NCBI GenBank assembly: GCA_963772645.1
Contig: CAVYYD010000007.1
Span: forward strand, 124,001-188,000
Direction: 5' to 3'
Source of the DNA: DASSQJ01 sp963772645
Lineage (GTDB): Bacteria; Actinomycetota; Actinomycetes; Actinomycetales; Dermatophilaceae
Length of the DNA: 64,000 nt
Positions 60,750 through 64,000 of the stretch are shown one piece after another; the first letter of the stretch is position 1, and every line of letters starts with the position of its first letter. The translations under genes and the position numbers were made by a program. The notes below the pieces were generated by a model. The model searched no databases and had not been told where the DNA came from. It worked only from the letters and a program-made list of their open reading frames with translations.

Positions 60750-63065
60750 GTGAGGTCGTGGCGTGAGCGTGCCGGGACGGCCGTGTTCGTCCTCGCCGTG
60801 GCCCTGCTGGCGGCCGGCGGCCTGGCGTGGCTGCTGGACCGGGGGGCGCTCGCGTCCTGGTCCTGGACCGTGGGAGCGGTGATCGGCCTCGTCGCGTCGA
60901 TCTGGTGGACCGTCGAGGCCGCCCGGCGCCGGGAGCCCACCGTCGACGTCATCGCCGTCCTCGCCCTCGGTGGCGCCCTCCTCGTCGGCGAGCCGTTCGC
61001 CGGGGCGATGGTCACCGTGATGCTCGCCTCCGGGCGGCTGCTCGAGGACCGCGCCGCGGCCAGGGCTCGGCGCGAGCTGAGCCTCCTCGTCGAGCGGGCT
61101 CCCCGGACCGCCCGGCGTCGCGGCGCCGAGGGCGTCGAGGAGGTGCCGGTGGAGGCCGTGGCCCGCGGCGACCGCGTCCTCGTCGGCACCGGTGAGGTGG
61201 TCCCGGTCGACGGGCGGCTCGTCGTCGACGCGGTCCTCGACGAGTCGGCGCTCACCGGCGAGCCGCTGCCCGTGGAACGCCGGGCCGGGGACGAGGTCCG
61301 CAGCGGGGTCGTCAACGCCGGTGGCCCGCTCGAGCTGCGCGCGACGTCGGTGGCCGCCGACTCCACCTACGCGGGGGTGGTGCGTCTGGTCGAGCAGGCC
61401 AGGGCCTCCACCGCCCCCTTCGTCCGGGCCGCCGACCGGTACGCGCTGGCCTTCGTCCCGGTGACCCTCCTCCTGGCCGGCGGCGCCTGGGCCTGGTCCG
61501 GCGACCCGGTGCGCGCCGTCGCCGTGCTCGTCGTGGCCACTCCCTGCCCGCTGATCCTCGCCGCACCCATCGCGGTGATGTCCGGCCTCTCGCGCGCCGC
61601 CCGGCACGGCGTCGTCGTCAAGGGCGGGGGCGCCCTGGAGCGCCTCGCCGCCGGCCGGGTGCTGCTCTTCGACAAGACCGGCACCCTGACCCGCGGACGG
61701 CCCACCGTCACCGGGGTCGTCAGCGCCCCCGACGGGGTCGACCCCGACGAGATGCTGCGGCTGGCCGCGTCCCTCGACCAGCTCTCGCCGCACGTGCTGG
61801 CCGACTCGGTCGTCGCGGCCGCCCGTGAGCGGAAGCTGGAGCTGACCGAGCCGGACACGGTCGTCGAGGAGCACGGCTACGGGATCCGGGGGAGCGTCGC
61901 AGGGGTGGAGGTGCGGATCGGGAAGGCCGCGTGGGTGGTGCCCGGCCCGGCACCGGACTGGCTGCGCCAGGTCCGTCGCCGGGCCGACCTCGAGGGCGCG
62001 ATCACCGTGTTCGTCGCGGTCGCCGGCCGGCCCGCCGGAGCCCTGCTGCTCGAGGACCCGGTCCGGGCGGACGCGCCGCGGATGGTCCGGGCGCTGCGGC
62101 AGGCCGGGGTCGAGCGGGTCGTCCTCGTCACCGGCGACCGCGCCGACGTGGCGAGCACCGTCGGGCGCATCGTCGGGGTCGACGCCGTGCACGCCGACTG
62201 CGACCCGGCCGAGAAGGTCGAGGTCATCCGGGAGGAGTCGCGGGCGGCACCCTCGGTCATGGTCGGCGACGGCGTCAACGACGCTCCGGCGCTCGCCGCG
62301 GCCGGGGTCGGGGTGGCCCTGGCGGCCCGGGGCGCGACGGCCTCCTCGGAGGCGGCCGACGTCGTCCTCACCGTCGACCGGGTCGACGCGCTCGCCGACG
62401 CCATCCTCATCGCCCGCCGCTCGGGGCGGATCGCCCGCGAGGCGGTCCTGGTCGGGATGGGGCTCTCCCTCGTCGCCATGGCCGTGGCGTCCCTGGGGTG
62501 GCTGGCGCCGGCCGTCGGCGCCGTCCTCCAGGAGGGCATCGACGTGCTCGCCATCGCGATCGCGCTGCGCGCCGTGCTGCCCGGCCGGGTGCACTCCATC
62601 TCGATGTCGCCCGCGGACGTGGCCCTGGCCCACCGGCTGCGCGCCGAGCACGACGCCGTGCTGCCCGACGTCGAGCAGGTCCGCGCTCGGTCGCCGACGG
62701 GCTCGACGAGCAGCTCGGCCAGGTGCGAGCCGGTGCGTGCGCTGCTCGAGCTGCTCGAGCGGACCCTGCTGCCGCACGAGCGGGCCGAGGAGGACCTCCT
62801 CGTCCCGCTCGTCGGACGCGCCCTCGGCGGCACCGACGCCACCGCCGCGCTCAGCCGCACGCACGCCGAGATCGAGCACCAGGTCGAGCCGGCTGCGCCG
62901 GCTCCTCGAGGGGATCCCCGGGACGGCCCAGCGCGAGGACGTCGTCGAGCTGCGTCGGCTCCTCTACGGGCTCTACGCGGTGCTCCGGCTGCACAACGCG
63001 CAGGAGGAGGAGGGGGCCTTCGCCCTCGTGCCCGACCGCCGCTGACCGGCTCAGCCGCGGGGTGA
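60750..63065 (+). CDS. P1B-5-type heavy-metal ATPase with C-terminal hemerythrin-like domain (tail frameshifted)
   Basis: Frame 1 gives 771 residues. Two N-terminal membrane helices precede the actuator domain (DESALTGEPLPV). The membrane metal motif is VVATPCPLILAAPIAV: TPCP rather than CPC, characteristic of P1B-5 ATPases. Then come DKTGTLTRGRPTV (phosphorylated Asp) and VMVGDGVNDAPALAAAG. P1B-5 pumps often carry a hemerythrin-like tail and have been linked to Ni/Fe export. Here AHRLRAEHDAVLP, LLPHERAEEDLL and RTHAEIEHQ start such a tail, but its natural end (AVLRLHNAQEEEGAFALV) lies in a second frame ending at 63045. A short piece (VADGLDEQLGQVRA, about 62,690-62,735) lies in a third. At least three shifts are needed. 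Confidence 0.8.
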   Translation: MRSWRERAGTAVFVLAVALLAAGGLAWLLDRGALASWSWTVGAVIGLVASIWWTVEAARRREPTVDVIAVLALGGALLVGEPFAGAMVTVMLASGRLLEDRAAARARRELSLLVERAPRTARRRGAEGVEEVPVEAVARGDRVLVGTGEVVPVDGRLVVDAVLDESALTGEPLPVERRAGDEVRSGVVNAGGPLELRATSVAADSTYAGVVRLVEQARASTAPFVRAADRYALAFVPVTLLLAGGAWAWSGDPVRAVAVLVVATPCPLILAAPIAVMSGLSRAARHGVVVKGGGALERLAAGRVLLFDKTGTLTRGRPTVTGVVSAPDGVDPDEMLRLAASLDQLSPHVLADSVVAAARERKLELTEPDTVVEEHGYGIRGSVAGVEVRIGKAAWVVPGPAPDWLRQVRRRADLEGAITVFVAVAGRPAGALLLEDPVRADAPRMVRALRQAGVERVVLVTGDRADVASTVGRIVGVDAVHADCDPAEKVEVIREESRAAPSVMVGDGVNDAPALAAAGVGVALAARGATASSEAADVVLTVDRVDALADAILIARRSGRIAREAVLVGMGLSLVAMAVASLGWLAPAVGAVLQEGIDVLAIAIALRAVLPGRVHSISMSPADVALAHRLRAEHDAVLPDVEQVRARSPTGSTSSSARCEPVRALLELLERTLLPHERAEEDLLVPLVGRALGGTDATAALSRTHAEIEHQVEPAAPAPRGDPRDGPARGRRRAASAPLRALRGAPAAQRAGGGGGLRPRARPPLTGSAAG

Positions 63066-64000
63066 GGCCTCGACGTGCTCGCGGGCCAGCCGGTCGGGGA
63101 GGACCTCGTAGCCGCGCGGCTCCCGGCGGAAGGTACCCGGTGCCGTGGGCGAGGGAACGCAGCGCGATGGCGTAGTCGAGCAGCTCGAGCCGCGGGCACG
63201 GCGGCCTCGAGCATGGACCGGCCCTCCTCGCCCTCGGCCGGCGCCGACCCGACGATCTGCCCTCGACGGGTGCCGATGTCGGTCATCACCGCCCCGAGGA
63301 ACTCGTCGTCGACGGTCACGTGCACGGTGTCGATCGGCTCGAGGAGGCACATCGTCGCTCGGGGAGGCGATCTCGCGCAGCGCCAGCCCGGCCGCGGTCT
63401 GGAAGGCGATGTCCGAGGAGTCGACGCTGTGCGCCTTGCCGTCGGTGAGGGTGACCTTGACGTCGACGACCGGCCAGCCGGCGAGCAGGCCCTTCTCGAG
63501 CTGGGTGTGGACGCCCTTCTCGACGCTGCCGATGAACTGGCGGGGCACGGCGCCGCCGACGACGACCTCGTCGAACTCGATGCCCGAGCCGCGGGGGAGC
63601 GGCTCCATGACGAGGTGGCAGACGGCGAACTGGCCGTGCCCACCGGACTGCTTGACGTGGCGGCCCTGCGCCTCGGCCCGACCCACGCGCGGTCTCCTTC
63701 ATCGCCACCTTGACCGGGACCTGCTCGACGTCGACGTTGTAGCGGTCGCGCAGCCGGTGCAGGACGAGGTCGAGGTGGGCCGGCCCGGTGGTCCACAGCA
63801 CGACCTGGCCGGTGCCCGGGTCGTGCTCGATGCGCAGGGCCGGGTCCTCGCTCGCGAGCTCGCGGAAGGCGACCGGCATCTTGTCCTCGTCGGCCCGGGT
63901 CGCCGCGGCGACGGCAGCCGGGAGCAGCGCCTCTGGCAGCGCCCACGGGGTGACGAGCAGCGGGCGGTCGGGGCTGGAGAGGGTGTCGGAGGTCTGCGCG
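63051..64000 (-). pseudogene. EF-G2-like translation factor, C-terminal half, broken by frameshifts, partial
   Basis: The gene enters from the right edge. Frame 1 reads SSPDRPLLVTPWALPEALLP, then MPVAFRELASEDPALRIEHD and RYNVDVEQVPVKVAMKET. A shift near 63,690 leads to GRHVKQSGGHGQFAVCHLVM and VPRQFIGSVEKGVHTQLEKG. A second near 63,355 leads to LLEPIDTVHVTVDDEFLGAV and IGTRRGQIVGSAP. Two more near 63,190 and 63,130 lead to the stop at 63051. Together these are domains III-V of an EF-G-like GTPase of the EF-G2 type. Four shifts in under 600 bases, with conservation on both sides of each, suggest sequencing or assembly errors as much as true decay. Confidence 0.7.

Overview
The window is very GC-rich, uses many GTG starts, and carries gene sets typical of Actinomycetota: a TmsA/TmsB-type branched-fatty-acid pair, a FadA/FabG4/HtdX-type set, PPK2, a P1B-5 ATPase and an EF-G2-like factor. 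I infer a chromosomal segment of an actinobacterium, possibly Micrococcales. No rRNA, tRNA, CRISPR array or complete insertion sequence was found.

Left edge to about 3 kb is accessory DNA. It holds the start of a meta-cleavage-type hydratase/decarboxylase gene, a BrnT/BrnA-like toxin-antitoxin pair whose toxin gene is frameshifted, an intact HigB/HigA-like module with a well-formed leaderless promoter and two palindromes, a zinc-ribbon hypothetical gene and the 3' remnant of an IS110-family transposase.

From 3,027 to 37,979 one uninterrupted reading frame encodes a secreted protein of about 11,650 residues. It has a signal peptide, Ser/Thr/Pro-rich linkers, a metzincin-like zinc-protease domain, a second copy that has lost all three zinc ligands, a very long beta-helix-like region with inserted small modules (including five chitin-binding-type aromatic modules), a calcium-binding RTX block, nine approximately 140-residue repeats each with an EF-hand-like loop, a TPGYWKNH domain, two Calx-beta-like domains, a third metzincin-like domain with an intact zinc motif, and a C-terminal membrane segment with a basic tail. 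It looks like a giant calcium-dependent surface adhesin with a protease-type domain at each end.

From 38 to 45.3 kb lies lipid metabolism: a small MOSC protein overlapping a TmsA-like flavoprotein and a TmsB-like methyltransferase, a TetR regulator, and a tight thiolase, ketoreductase and hydratase operon. From 45.6 to 54.4 kb are a secreted protein of unknown function, a 1,268-residue cyclase/ATPase/TPR regulator, a metallo-beta-lactamase-fold hydrolase, a metallophosphoesterase, a cyclic-nucleotide-binding protein and a FUSC-type membrane protein.

From 54.4 to 64 kb come an acetyltransferase, thrS, a structured intergenic region that may be a small RNA, PPK2, a second acetyltransferase, an SDR, a HIT protein, a P1B-5-type metal ATPase with a hemerythrin-like tail, and an EF-G2-like gene running off the right edge. 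The last 1.3 kb contains several frameshifts in two convergent genes, which suggests local sequence errors. Many genes here show an actinobacterial leaderless pattern: a TANNNT-type -10 box 6-7 bases before the start codon.
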